Shown here one piece after another: positions 34,993 through 47,965 of a DNA stretch of 64,000 nucleotides. The stretch lies in the NCBI GenBank assembly GCA_026874595.1, contig CM049308.1:91333624-91397623 (forward strand). The letters are read 5' to 3'. The notes beneath the pieces were generated by a model, which saw only the letters and a list, made by a program, of their open reading frames with translations, made no database searches and was not told the DNA's origin. Within the stretch, counting starts at the first letter, position 1. The number at the start of each line of letters is the position of its first letter. The translations under genes and the position numbers were made by a program. The DNA is from Sipunculus nudus (taxonomy: Eukaryota; Annelida; Sipuncula; Golfingiida; Sipunculidae).

Positions 34993-35932
34993 TATAGCCC
35001 CATTTTTTCCATTTTATAAATATTTATTTTCCGTTTCAATAAAATTAAAATTCCGAAATTTTCCGTTTTATCTTTATATTTTATGTAATAAAATTGCTAC
35101 ATATTCTTAAGAGTTAACCTTTAAAATCTGGATGATTAAATGGATTACGTGTTGAATTAGCTGTTTAAAATCTTTTAAATTTAATTACTGCTCATTACTG
35201 CTTATATTAATGCCTCAGTTACTTATGTATATTTAAAATTATACTTGGTCCTTTGCATAAATGGTTCTTCGTCAGGCCCACACTTGTTTTCACTAAATCG
35301 GCAAGATAGTTGGTCTTAAACTGTAAACAAATTAGTAAGGACCTGTTCTGCAGTGTCTGTGTTTTACCGTTGATCATTTAAAAAAATTGAAAGAAGTATG
35401 GTAATATTATATTGAAAGCTATTTCTCCTCTGAGACGGTATGACATGCGGTAATAGTGTGTTTTCCAGCTAGAAGATTTTGACCTGTTTGCTTCTTTAAT
35501 ATGGTTATGCGGAACCACATGCACTGGTACTCTTACACCCACACAATTTTCACACTGTTGGTCAGTAACTGTGTCTTTTAACCTTTGTAAAATGTTAACA
35601 TCATTGTATTATATCATATAATGGTGGTGTTTCAGGCACGTAGTTAATATTCGTAACATCAAATCTTGGTGCTTTCTGTATCGGTTGTTAGCCAAAATTT
35701 GCGGACCTTGCTTGTTATGTAGATGGCTGGCTCAGTTTGAAAAAAATTTATTAACAAGATATTGGCTGAGAATTAATTTCTTTATTTGCAGTTTAAATCT
35801 GCTCTAAATCCGACTTTCCGCCGTATTCCGCGCATTTAACATAATTCCGTTTTTGAACCCTAATTCCGTTTTTGAAACCCAATTCCGTCTTTCCGTCCAT
35901 TTTTCTGTAATAAAACAGAAAATACGGGGCTC
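34993..35932. mobile_element. hAT-type non-autonomous element with perfect 8-bp target duplication
   Basis: Identical TAGATATT copies lie at 34985-34992 and 35933-35940. The left end reads TATAGCCCCATTTTTTCC and the right end in reverse reads GAGCCCCGTATTTTCTG, both followed by a TTTTAT motif and TTCCG-rich subterminal DNA (ATTCCG appears repeatedly at 35050-35070 and 35820-35890). At 940 bp it has no transposase frame. An 8-bp duplication with GAGCCCC-type ends fits the hAT superfamily. Confidence 0.75.
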
Positions 35933-36020
35933 TAGATATTATTAAATGTTAAAAAATAGTTCCTACACCAGAGACTATAAAGTAACTATAAATAAAATGG
36001 TATAGATGCATCATACATTG

Positions 36021-36646
36021 ATGAACTTCAGGGGGCTAAAACAGGTGAATCCTCATTTTATGCAGAAAATTCTCACTTAAAAAAAAATGTGGGTTTCACT
36101 GCCAAATAGACACTCAGCTAGTGAACCAACATTTTTAAATTTACGAATTTCCATATTTCTGTCTGTGAACCCACATTTAATTAGTGCAAAGTGAACCTAC
36201 TTTTGGTTTTTGTCAGTGACGTCATATAACACATCCAGAAAAATAAGTAAAAAAGTGACACTTATATTTTACTGCATATTTCTAACTAATATAATACTAT
36301 TATATATTATTTATATCAGTATATAGTAGAAGCCTATTAGGTATTTAAACCACATTTTTGGGTGAGAAAATGTTGGTTCACTTCATGTTCTACCTGATCT
36401 ATGTACATTGTATGTTTATGATGAACCCATATTTGATCAATTTGTCAATGATGTCACATACACATATCCTGTCAAGAAAAATAAGTAAAGAAATAACACT
36501 CATTTTTCCTGTATAACTTAAAAGATTGATAAAAATTAATATATTATTAATAGTAAAGTATAGTAGAAGCCTATTAGGCACTGAATCGACATTTATTAAA
36601 AGTGAAAATGTGGGTTCAGTTGGTGTTTTATCTCCCTGAAGTTCAT
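36021..36646. mobile_element. 626-bp TIR element containing a two-copy internal duplication
   Basis: ATGAACTTCAGGGGGCTAAA on the left matches, in reverse, the right end ATGAACTTCAGGGAGATAAA (18 of 20). Inside, segments of about 240 bp at about 36165-36400 and 36415-36650 are diverged repeats sharing AGAAAAATAAGTAAA and GTAGAAGCCTATTAGG. No coding frame. Target duplication unresolved. Confidence 0.7.
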
Positions 36647-37308
36647 CCCTGTATAATACACCTATACCAACATAATGGACCCACAGTGGCTCAGGGTAAC
36701 TAACATTCTGCTCAAAGACATTCTGTCCCTGCCTATCATAACACAGCAATTACAGGTGGTATTGGTATTTTTAGGAAGGAACAAGAGCACACTCAGTAGA
36801 ATCTTGCTGGATTTGTGTACATTAAAAGGATGTAATCCTGATAATTTCATGACATGATGTAATATTTAGTATAAAGACACACAGGATGGAAATTTGCATT
36901 TCTCACAACCCATCTTTCCCATTTTTTTAAAATAAAACATTAATCATTATGGAGAGATAGTGCAGGTTTGGGTTTTAGTTGGCAAAAACCTGTATTAGCC
37001 ATGGCTAAAACAGACTAAAACTAAGTTTTAACCACATTTTGACAGTTTTATTCAGCTAAAACTGTCAAAATTCAGTAAGAGCTAGTGTAGTGCTTAATAA
37101 AATGCAACAATTGCAAGAAAGCACAAAATCTAGAGTATCATGTTTATTTTAATTTTAAACATAAAAATCATAACATTGATGCAGAAAAATAAAAAAAATA
37201 TATTAACACCCTTAATCAATGGTACATCATTGTGAGACCTGGCTACAAAAATCCAAATAAATACGATATTGATTGGGTCTACATATTGGGAAATTTTCCA
37301 CACTGAGT

Positions 37309-38104
37309 TTTTAAGCTCAGCTGACTGTAAGTTAACTGAGCTATAGTGATTGGTCTGCATCTGTCTGTCCATCTGATAGACTGGCACTTTTGACACTGTT
37401 AGACCTACAGATCTGATAACAGCACACTGTTAGATGTCCCAAAGATCTCCTACTTAACCCACAATTAGGTCACTGAGACTATGTTCCTTCGAAACATTGA
37501 TGAAAACCTCCATATTCTATTAAAAATCTATTGTTGCACTTCAAGACTGCCTTATATCAAAACCACTTGTGTTGTTTTGTTCATGTTTAGCATAACTGTA
37601 GATATATATGTTTTCAATGGGCATGCCAGAAATTAGGTCAATATTGCGTAATTTGTTGGAGTTATGGCCCGAACATAATGAATATTTTCAAAATATCAAT
37701 TAAATTTTTAGCTCAGCTGACTATAAGTCATCTGAGCTATAGTCGTGGTCCATTGTCCGTCGTCCGTCTGTCCGTCCGTCCGTCCGTCCGTAGATGTGGC
37801 ACGTTTTGAAACCGTAAGACTTAGGAATCCAAAATTCAGCATAATGTTAGATGTCCCCAAGATCTCCTACCAAGCCGAAAACTGGGTCTTTGCGACTTCG
37901 TTCCTTTGAGCTATAAAGGAAAAACCTCAAATTTTTATTAAAAACCTATTTTCACTCTTCAGGACTGCCTAATATCAAAACCACTCATCTGTTTTTCCTC
38001 ATATTTACCATAAATATTCTTCTATATAGTTCCTATGTACATGCCAGAAATTAAGTCTGTTCAGTATAAATTCTTTAAGTTATGGGCCTTAACATAATAG
38101 ACTT
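37309..38104 (+). repeat. Two diverged tandem copies of a 400-bp AGCTCAGCTGA repeat
   Basis: Copy 1 (37309-37708) and copy 2 (37711-38104) both begin AGCTCAGCTGACT-TAAGT and share TGTTAGATGTCCC, AAGATCTCCTAC, GACTGCC, ATATCAAAACCACT and CATGCCAGAAATTA in the same order. The first 30 bp form a hairpin (AGCTCAG against CTGAGCT). Copy 2 has a (GTCC)n run at about 37757-37791. Repeats opening this way with (GTCC)n are common in bivalve genomes, to my knowledge. A diverged start of the same family may lie at about 62312-62360. Confidence 0.75.
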
Positions 38105-40132
38105 TGTAAAAAATCAGGAAAAATATTTACTCACTTAACATGAAAAATTTTGAAACTAGAGTCTATTTTCCCAAGTATATAACTATGTTTAATTAAGATT
38201 TAATTGTTTACCCAAAATTAGATCTGAATTTTGTAAATTTTTTAAGTTATTAGCATAAAAATAAAATCAGTACCTTAAATTTAGCCCAACTTTGACCATG
38301 GCACGTTTTTCTCCAGTATGTACCATTGATTTAATTTTCACAGCATGTAAACATAAATATTTAATTTGTTTAAATCTGAAATTTGAAAATAAAAGCTTGA
38401 AAATTAAGCTAGTTATTGATTTTTTTTCTTGAGGCTCAACTGTAGTCATTTGCTTTGATAACAGATTACAGATGCAGGGTCCAACTCCAGGTCACTGGAA
38501 GTCGGGCTATGCCAAGGTTTCTGATTTGTTACAGTCACTGGGGGAGACCCCCTGCTGTGACAGGTGTACAGTTATTTTAATATCACCACCCCAATCCCCC
38601 CCCCCCCCCCCCCCCGGCAAACCCAACCCACTAAGTGTAATGCAGTAATTGTTATTGTTTTCACTGTATTTCCTTAATTGTAACACTGTTTCCACTCCAA
38701 TATACAAAAACTTTCCTTAAAAAAGTAATTCAAGTGTAATCCAGAAGATGCCATGTTGTGTTAATGTAGCATTTTTAAAGAAATTAATTTTCTTTTAAAT
38801 GATTTTAACAGATATAATTGAACCCATCAGTATGCTTAAATTTATAAAATATGAAGCACATTATGAATAAATAAATACACAATTGAAAATTGTGAAATCT
38901 AAATCAAGTATTATTTTTAGATATTTATTGTTTTGCAGATTTAAAAGATATATTTTTGTGGTAAAAAATAAATAAACATTTGTATGCATGGTGTGGTGTT
39001 ATATGACAAGATTGAGATTTATGATGATGCAATTGAGAATTATGAATCAACTTTTATATTCAGATGTATCTGTTTTATTGGAAATGTATAGAAATATAAA
39101 CTTAAATTAAAAAAAAATTGATGTGATGAAAAAATTAGGATTTAATACAAACATTTGTTCATTATTTTCCTGCCACAGCAGAATTTGAGATCAGGCTTTG
39201 TTTGCCCTGTTTTATGTTGTTAATTAGTTATATTTCATCTGTATACATTTCATAAAAAAATACATATAATTAATAATATATATTATACAAAAAAAATATT
39301 CAATTAAACAAATTTGTAAACTACTGAAATGTCAACAGTTAATCAAAAAGCCAACTGATGATCATGGTAATAGTACAGATCATTTGTTCACAAACTGCTC
39401 ACATGCTTCAGTTTCAACATTAGGAAACACATGGTCAGGTCACAAAATATTATTTGCAACAATTTCTTGCTCATCAATACAAACCAATCATATAAACCAA
39501 CCATGGCCTTTATTACCTCTTCCTCTTACACTTGATCTCCATTTGATATTATTTTAGATTTTTACCTTCAAGGTCAACTTCAGCTGAGCACAGTGACCCA
39601 TAGGTCCCTTGTTTTTTCTGTGAGCACTGTTAGTAGCAGTTCTGTTTGACTCATATGATTTGGTCTGATTAATTAGTTACCTTTTCATGGTGTCGGAATA
39701 CTGTGAACTGTACATGTGCTTGAGGGTTAAAGGGTTAAACTGACTGAGTGATATCATGTTTACTGTTGTTGTTTTGACAGCTTTATGCCTTTTGATGGCA
39801 ATAATATCAAAGGTTGTTTTTTCTTACCATTTTCCATTGATCATGCAGGTAGAAACTTCCACACATTCTGAGTTAATCTTAGTAAGTAGATGTAACTAGA
39901 GTACATATAGGGATAAATGTTAACCAGCTAGACACTTGTCTCTTGCTCCTTGTAAGAGTCACCATAGACCAGAAGGCTTTTTTATGAACAAAATAAAAAT
40001 AATTTTCCATTAGCTCATAGAACCTTTTTGTTTTATAATTGAATTTATTATGGGGAAATGGTACCATGCAATACCAAATGAGTTGGTAAAACATCCAATG
40101 TTTCACTCCTGTAATAGTTAAAGCATTGATTG

Positions 40133-40385
40133 CAGTGGGGGCTGGTCAAGTTTACAATTGCAATACCGGCTGGACAGATCTTAAATCTGTCCAGCCCAGA
40201 TCGTGATTCTGAAGCAAGAAAGATAGGATCACAAACTGGGCTGGACTAAACTGCGATCACAATGTAGGCTGGATGGATCTAAGATCTGGCCAGCCTGGAT
40301 TGCGATCCCAAACTGGGCCGGCCTGAACTGTAATCACAATTTGGGCTGGACAGATCTAAGATCCATCTTGATCACAACCTGGGCC
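40133..40385. repeat. GGGCTGG / CCAGCCC palindromic repeat cluster
   Basis: Alternating GGGCTGGACAGATCTAAGAT and complementary CTGTCCAGCCCAGATCGTGA units, including the inverted pair CTGGACAGAT...ATCTGTCCAG at about 40170-40195. They resemble the GGGCC-AGATC units in the arms at 57692 and 59245, so this may be a solitary, older relative. Confidence 0.65.
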
Positions 40386-43300
40386 TTGACATATACACTA
40401 AGATACAAGAGTGCTTTAAATTTATACTGATTTATTAATACACACAAATTTGATGTCCTTTTGAAGAGACATTTGAAGAGAGTGTTGTGCAGCAGGGTCA
40501 AGTTAATTGCTGTCATTTTCTAGATTTTGTTAAGAGCAATCACAAAAACACTTTAACATGTAGTAAATGCAGTGTGGCAAATCATTTTACTTAACATTTG
40601 CACTGTCTTAATTTTTTAACTTAATATCACATCACTACATTTTGCTTTAGTGAATTCATTACAATTGCAGAGCTTTAGCAATAAAAATCCATATAATACC
40701 TCTATCAGCGTTTTGCCACTCCTGAAACTGTAGTTGGAGTTTCTGCTGGAGTGCATTATTTCCACTTTTTTCCAGTCTCTTCATTACCTGAATTAATGTC
40801 TACTAATAATGTTGACCATTTTAATTGTTGTAGGGGTAACATTTCTACATTTTCCACCACCTTATGTTACTAGAGACTGGATTGCAAATTTTATCCAGCA
40901 ACAATTTATAGTTTTATTTTATTGGATAGATTTGAGGCTAGCATTCCTATTTCTCAGGACAGATGCAGTGGAGTCTGAATTGTGGCTGTCTTTGTGCTTA
41001 ATTAGAAGTTTTGGTCATGTCATTTTTATTATTAAATCATTTACAGGAAACTTGATTATGATTAAGTGAAAAATAAACTTGATTCAATATATTCTAATTT
41101 AGTGAGATGTATAAATGTGTTTGATACTGTCAGTTCATTATATAGAGCAATGTAAGACAGATGTCAGGTACTGAATATATGAGGAAGGCATGATTTATAG
41201 TTGTACCATTCTAGGTTATAAGGAAATTGGAAGTAATTTAGAGGTGGGATTCATGCTGCCAGGAATGTCATGTAATCTCCCTCTGGTCTGATGAGGCTGG
41301 CCAAGCGCTGTTACATGAATTTGTCCAGCTGGCTGACCTGTGGCCTTTGTTATTGGGTGATGGGCCAGCCTTCCAACAACACTGGAATCAATATGTAGCA
41401 GCAAATAGAGTCTTAACTTGCCATTCCTTGGCAGTATAATATATACTTTATTTCAATGTGTGTTATTTCTAACGGTACAATCATACTTTAATTAATGGGG
41501 GGATATTTCTGGTACATCAGACTGTAAATATACGCCAGTGCAGCAATAATCGTGGTAGTAAAATATTCAGATAATATTGTTTCAGGCTTCTAGTGTTGAT
41601 AGATGTGTCTGTATCATTATTTGATTATCTGATGAAAGATGATATCTCCCATTACCAAATAAGGTACATAGACCTGTAGGATGAAACAACATTGCTCAGA
41701 AATAAGTTAAAACCAATAGAAGGGCCCCTTTAAGAAGCATTATCAGTAATTCCTGAGTTGTTCAGGTAGTGGCAAAGTGAACATGTTTAATTAATGATTT
41801 TCATAATACTTTTTTGTTTCAAATTTATGAACACTAAAAACATACAGAGAATCCCTCTAAAAAAGATCAGGGGGCAATTGCATGCAGGCTCCATATTTTG
41901 ATTCTGTTATCTTGAGAGCATAATGTTTATTCCATGTGACTTTACACCCATCATTTCTTTGAAACATGTCAGTAAAATTTTGAGATAACTTGTAAACTAA
42001 CAGACCTGATATACAAACATCAAAAGCTAATCCCCTTTTGTACTTAGAGCAACCACAAATTTTGTCAAGTTTATCCTTGCTTTGTGTCCCACTTTCTCAC
42101 AAATTTAGCATTAAATGTCATTAATGCACATTTCTGCATAAGATATAAAGTAAATTTACAACCAGACAAACACAAGGACAGACAGATTCATGTACCGGTA
42201 AAGTAAATATAAAATAAGAAAATATAAACAACTCTGTCAGTGGAGGTAATTACACTAAAACTATACAATGACTATAAGGTAGATACACTTTGGAATGTAC
42301 AACCTGGAAAGTTTTCATCATAATAAAGTGTGCATGTGTTTTCAAATGTTCAACTTTAGGACACCTGCTTAATACATGTATAAAGTGAATTAATTTAATA
42401 GATACCATAATCATTACAAAATATGAGCAAAAATGCATTACTTTTTCAAGGGTCCCCGGTTCATATAATAAGTGATTTGCAGATGGCATTTATTGTAAAG
42501 TGAGCTGATCCATATTTGATCATGTCTGCAAAAGTAGTTCCAAAATTATCATATTAGATATCTCCATAGGTTGAAGGAGCAGTTGAGTGGTCTTAACGAT
42601 TGTTGATAGTTATATTCCAGATGGCAGGCAATGTGAGTTTAATGGTGGATAGGGCAGTTTCCTGGTTGGCTCCACTTCTAAGGATGGAAAGTAAAAATAA
42701 ATTAATGTCCCTCAGCTGTGTGGCCGGGGAATTGTTATAGCAAATGGAGCTGTACTTCCGGCTTTCCTTCATTTTGTTACCTTTGATAGGGGTCATTAAC
42801 TAATGCTCTTTTTTTTTCAGTTAATTACAAATTATTATTTAATTTATATGTACAGAGAAGCTGATGATCTTGTTGACTACAGGGCCAATTTACTAATCAC
42901 ATGCATATGAGTAATATAAATGTGGTTTTAATGCCATGTGACTAGAGATATGTGTTGTCAAGGCTGTGCATCCATTATGCCAGGAACAATTATTCAATAG
43001 AATATAAGAGTCATAGTTTGATGAAAATACTTGAATTAATTTATGAAAAAATCTTTTTATCTTCAGTTGGTATAGATTGCAGATTGTAATATGACAAAGG
43101 TATTTGGAGATGTAAGGTGTTTAAGATTTCAAAAGCAAAAATGCCACTGTTTAAAGAAGGAAATATTATGCAATAAGTTAATAATTATGCAGTATAATAC
43201 ATTTTATTCATAGGGTGTTGTGTGAAATAATGTGTTCCTACATTTATATTCTCCTCATTAGTCTCACACCCTACATGAGAGTACTGCGGTCAACTACCAC

Positions 43301-46300
43301 ACTGTTACATAATTCAGATGAACAGAACTTTAAATATTTTCAACCATAATTGAGTTCAGATCCTAACATTAAAACTATTAACAAGCAAAAATAACAAAAA
43401 GAATTAAATGCAAATTGTAAACACTGTAGTTTACATCCAAGTCACCCAATGTAAAAAGGACTGTGCGTCACATTTATCTGAATGTATCCTTATTGCATGG
43501 ACATACTTTAATAACTACTCACATCATGATAATTATCATAACACAGGACAGAGATTAAAGTTTTGTGAACCAACTATTCATTTGGTCTGGATGAACATGA
43601 TACAAGTCCCTTCAAATTATAAAACAGTGGTTTCTGCACAGCAGAGCCATTTTCCAGTATAGCTCAGGTCAGGTCAGGAAGGCTTTTTCTCTTGTTTTTA
43701 TGGTTTTGCATCATCTTGCAGGTTTGGCATCCTATTTGTAAATTTAAATTCCAGCATCCCATCCACAGTCCTGGCACCAGACTTGCTAGGATTCAGCCTT
43801 ATCGTTCCTTCATGGAACTGTATGTCTCACCCAGTGATCCCACAGGCTTTAATTGCCCTTCATATGCCCTGGTTGCCAAGGTTACTGGCTTATATTGCTG
43901 GAGCAATATGTAGAAATTCCTGTAAGGGAGAACCAGCTCATCAGTGAATATTCAAAGTGAAGCAGTGACATCAAACACAAGATTTTACAATTGTGTTATT
44001 ATTTTTTTAAATGCCTTGTAGGTTAGTTCTTCTCAATTTTAGTATTTTGTAATAACTAACAATTAATTGATTCATAAATTAATGTTATTCCGCTAAATAA
44101 GTTTCCAGTTCATGTCCATATGACTGACAGAATTTTGATTTTGTTTCAGCTTCTAATATTAGTGGATATTCTCTATGGATATAATCTGTTAATTATTCAT
44201 GGCATATTATATTAATGCTGATTAATACAGAATTATTCTGGATAGGTGGTTAATGGATAGTCCAGACAAACATTACAAAAGTGTTACCCAGGCACCACAG
44301 AGGACTTGATTTCAAATAATATTTTTATTACCATGTCATTATTAGGTTAAGATTGCTGCTGCAATATAGCTGTAAACTGTGTAACTTTAAAAAAATCTGA
44401 TAACAAACTCATTATACAGTCATACTTCAGACTCTATGCTGTATATGTATCAGTAACAAGGTTTTATCATTTTTTGATATAAAAATTGACCCTTATTCAG
44501 CACAGATCTGTAGAAATACTGGTGATGTTAAAAATAGTCAAAATTGTAAACCATTTACAAAACAGTGTTTTGATCAAATGCAGTTTCAGGATTTTTTTTT
44601 CACATTTTCTTTATGATTAATTTACCCACTCTTAGTATAGTTAAAACAACTATTATCAGGATTCCTACATATAGAGACATTATTATGGCTGTATATATAT
44701 AATGCCTGTGGAATAATGCATACCAAGGTTAGGTTCAGATGGGAATAAATTCCAGTGCAGGTGTTATAAATCAGTCAAATGCTGATTTGATTAAATATGA
44801 TCAAATGCAAATTTGAACTCTATTATGCCCCTTAGTATCAAGATACGTGTACACACTGTTTGACTGAATAAGATATTCTTTGGAGCTGCTGAGCCAGTCA
44901 TGGCAGAATATATCATAAAAATAGTAAATTGGTCTCAATGAAAACTGATTGCTGAAAATTAAATGATTAGACTTAAGATCATTACACATGATAATACTTT
45001 AAAGAACTGCCTGTGTATTGGTGTTCGCAAATCAAATGTTTTCAAATACAACTGCAAAGGTGCCAGCAGCTTTGCATTAAATATTAAATCAATATTCATG
45101 TGATACTTTTTTATGCAAATGCTTCACTATTTGAAGTTGGAAGCCAAGCCAGGTGCACACACCTGTCAGTCCAGCTTTACCTTTTGCCTGGCCAGTAACA
45201 AGGTTGTTGTACATCTGTAAACTATTGAGCATACCCATGATGGGACCATCTGTATGTTAGCTGTAGCTTGGTGATTCTGTCTGACATTAAAAAATAGCTA
45301 CTCCCTGACCAGGCACCAACTGTTCAGAGTAAGTATACAGGCCTAGTAATATAAAAGGTGTACTGAAATACTAAAATCATGGTCATTTATCTTACTCTGA
45401 GAACAACATTCCAGTACTCTTGTGGGCCTGCATATAGCATGTCTAATCATTAACAGTCTGTATACGTGTAGATATTGATTTTGCTTTTAATATTATAAAT
45501 CTGTACATTGCTATTTTACCTGAAACAATTAAATTGATAACTTGGCCTACTGTCACACCATAGATATGAGTGACATAACTGGTTCTAGGAGATTCATTTC
45601 AATCATATTATGAAACATGCTGAAAAGAGTTCTCCCTTGTCCCAGTTTTGAGATGTTGTGTGATGATATGACAGATATGTCCCATGTTGTCATGGTAACA
45701 AGTAGTCAAGCCAGAGTGGGATAGTACCTTGAGGCTCAGAAGTCACTTATAGTCTTAATATTGCCCTCGTAAATATAAAGACGTTCTTTGAACAAAGTTG
45801 TTGGAGAATATGGAAAATCATAAAGATTCCCACAATTTTCTTGTAAGACATGTTGGTCAACTTTACTTTCAAATGACAGAGGTTCTGTTAACTGTTCTCA
45901 GTCGACTGGTCTTAAAGCTGGTCAAGGTAGTGGTCTTTTAATACTATGCTGTACAGGTATGTGACTGTTAAGGTTATGGCTGCTTTAGTAATTAGGTTGA
46001 TGGTTTGTTGGGACACTGACACAGTGCCAGGTTGGTGTTTAATATTCAGGAGTGACAACATTACCCTCATTTAATACAGCTCAACCTTATTACCCATGTC
46101 TGGTCAAAATAAGGACGCACTATCTGATTCAGGCCATAAAGGGACACCCGAAGCTAACCTAACAAACTGAACTGTACAGCAGGCAGAACAGACAAGGGAA
46201 TGCTCATGTTTAAAGCACAAAAGAAAAAAAAAATGAAAGAGTATTTACAGATCAATATCATTGATATGTGTTTGAGTGCATATTTTATCAATATTCTTTT

Positions 46301-47650
46301 GTTGTTTGAAGATATAATTTAAGAGTGAGTGCATGATGGTTTGCTGATAGCAGTTTTAAGGAGACTTTCATTTGTAGTTAGCACGTTTCCAAAGTATTTT
46401 TATTCAAGTGTGCTTGTTACTTCACCAAGTGCTTTGCATAGTAATATGTATATTAATGAAGAAAAACATGACATTTATAGGAAGCATTCAGTCTGTTCTA
46501 TGATTGATCTTGGTAAAACCAAGGACATCTGGCACCATCTGAATTTCCAAATCCTCAGGCTCAATTGTTTAGAGCTGGAATCAGCTTTCAGCGTCTGTGC
46601 TATTTGCTGGCAGTCTCCCAATACTCCTTGTCCCATGGAGCAGCGGGAGTAGGCCTGCGTTGTTGTGTAATATTCAGGCCCGGGAACCAATGGACCTTGG
46701 GGAGCTTCGCCAATTTTACGAATACCGTGAATCAGCATCCTGCCAAGCTCGGGGAAGTCTATAGCATGAGATGCTCTCTTATCTGTGGCCAGGTGTCTGA
46801 CACAGCAGTAGTTTCAAATTCTGTCACATTTCCCTCATATACGTCTATGACATTTCCAGTAACACAAACTCCCAGTGGGATATGATACCATCATGGAAGT
46901 GATCATTTCTCACAAGTAACTTCTAGGCCATGTATTGGTATTAGGGTTGTCCATGGTTCAATTCTATGCGGATGTCATTTGTCCCAGAGTTATATGACAG
47001 GGGACTTTGTGTCATTGGTATAAATTATATGTGCTGGCCTTGTGGTTCTTGCTGTCACCTCAGCAGCATTACATGCGGTCCTTAGTTTCCCTGAATCCCC
47101 ACAAAGCATGTAAATAACTTGTAGAAGTTTCTCCAGGAGTCTACAGCGAGCATGGTTGACCTTCGTGTGGGCAAACCTGTTGATTTATAACATGGCCGCC
47201 ACTATCATCAGTATTGTTTCATTGCTTCAAGAGACATCAGCCTTAAAAAAAAAAGTCTGTAAAAGATTTACTTAATGACAGAATAACTAAAGTAATAGAG
47301 ATCTATATGAAAGACAGTGTCCATTATATGTCAAGCGACAATCCTTTTAATCATGAATGAGGTAGACTTGAATAAAAAAAGTTTAATCAGTAAGTCACTG
47401 AACTAATTTCATCAAATTGGCCAGATAAGGTGAGCACAAATGGTGATCATGTCAGAGCAGGCCTCATCCATGAGTGAACAATGTGAGAAGTTGCCTTCAA
47501 TATCCTGGTTAGACAATGACATCCTGTCCAATGCTGAGCAAACTTTTTATAGGCCAGTCTTATAGATTGGTTCTTTAAAGTATTGACAGGGTCTACTGGC
47601 TAGCTGTCTGTTCATTAACCTTTTGGTGTTGCTGCAATAACTTACCAGGA

Positions 47651-47965
47651 ATTTTATAAAATTGATGTCAAATTTTATCACAAATATGAAGTGATCAGTA
47701 TATAGTGTGTTTATAACATCATTAATGTAGCTTATCAGTGTATGTATTAAAACCTGAATTTTATGAAATTGATGTCAAATTTTATCACAAATATGAAGTG
47801 ATCAGTATATAGTTTGGTTTCACAACATTAGTATTTTAGCTTATCAGTGTATATATTAAAATCCGAATTTAATGAAATTGATGTCAAATTTTATCACAAA
47901 TATGAAGTGATAAGTATATAGTGAGTTTATAACATCAGTAATTTAGCTTATCAGTGTATGTATTA
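47651..47965. repeat. Three-copy tandem repeat of about 107 bp
   Basis: Units begin at about 47651, 47757 and 47866. They share GATGTCAAATTTTATCACAA, ATATGAAGTGAT and AGCTTATCAGTGTAT. High identity indicates a fairly recent local expansion in the intron. Confidence 0.9.
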
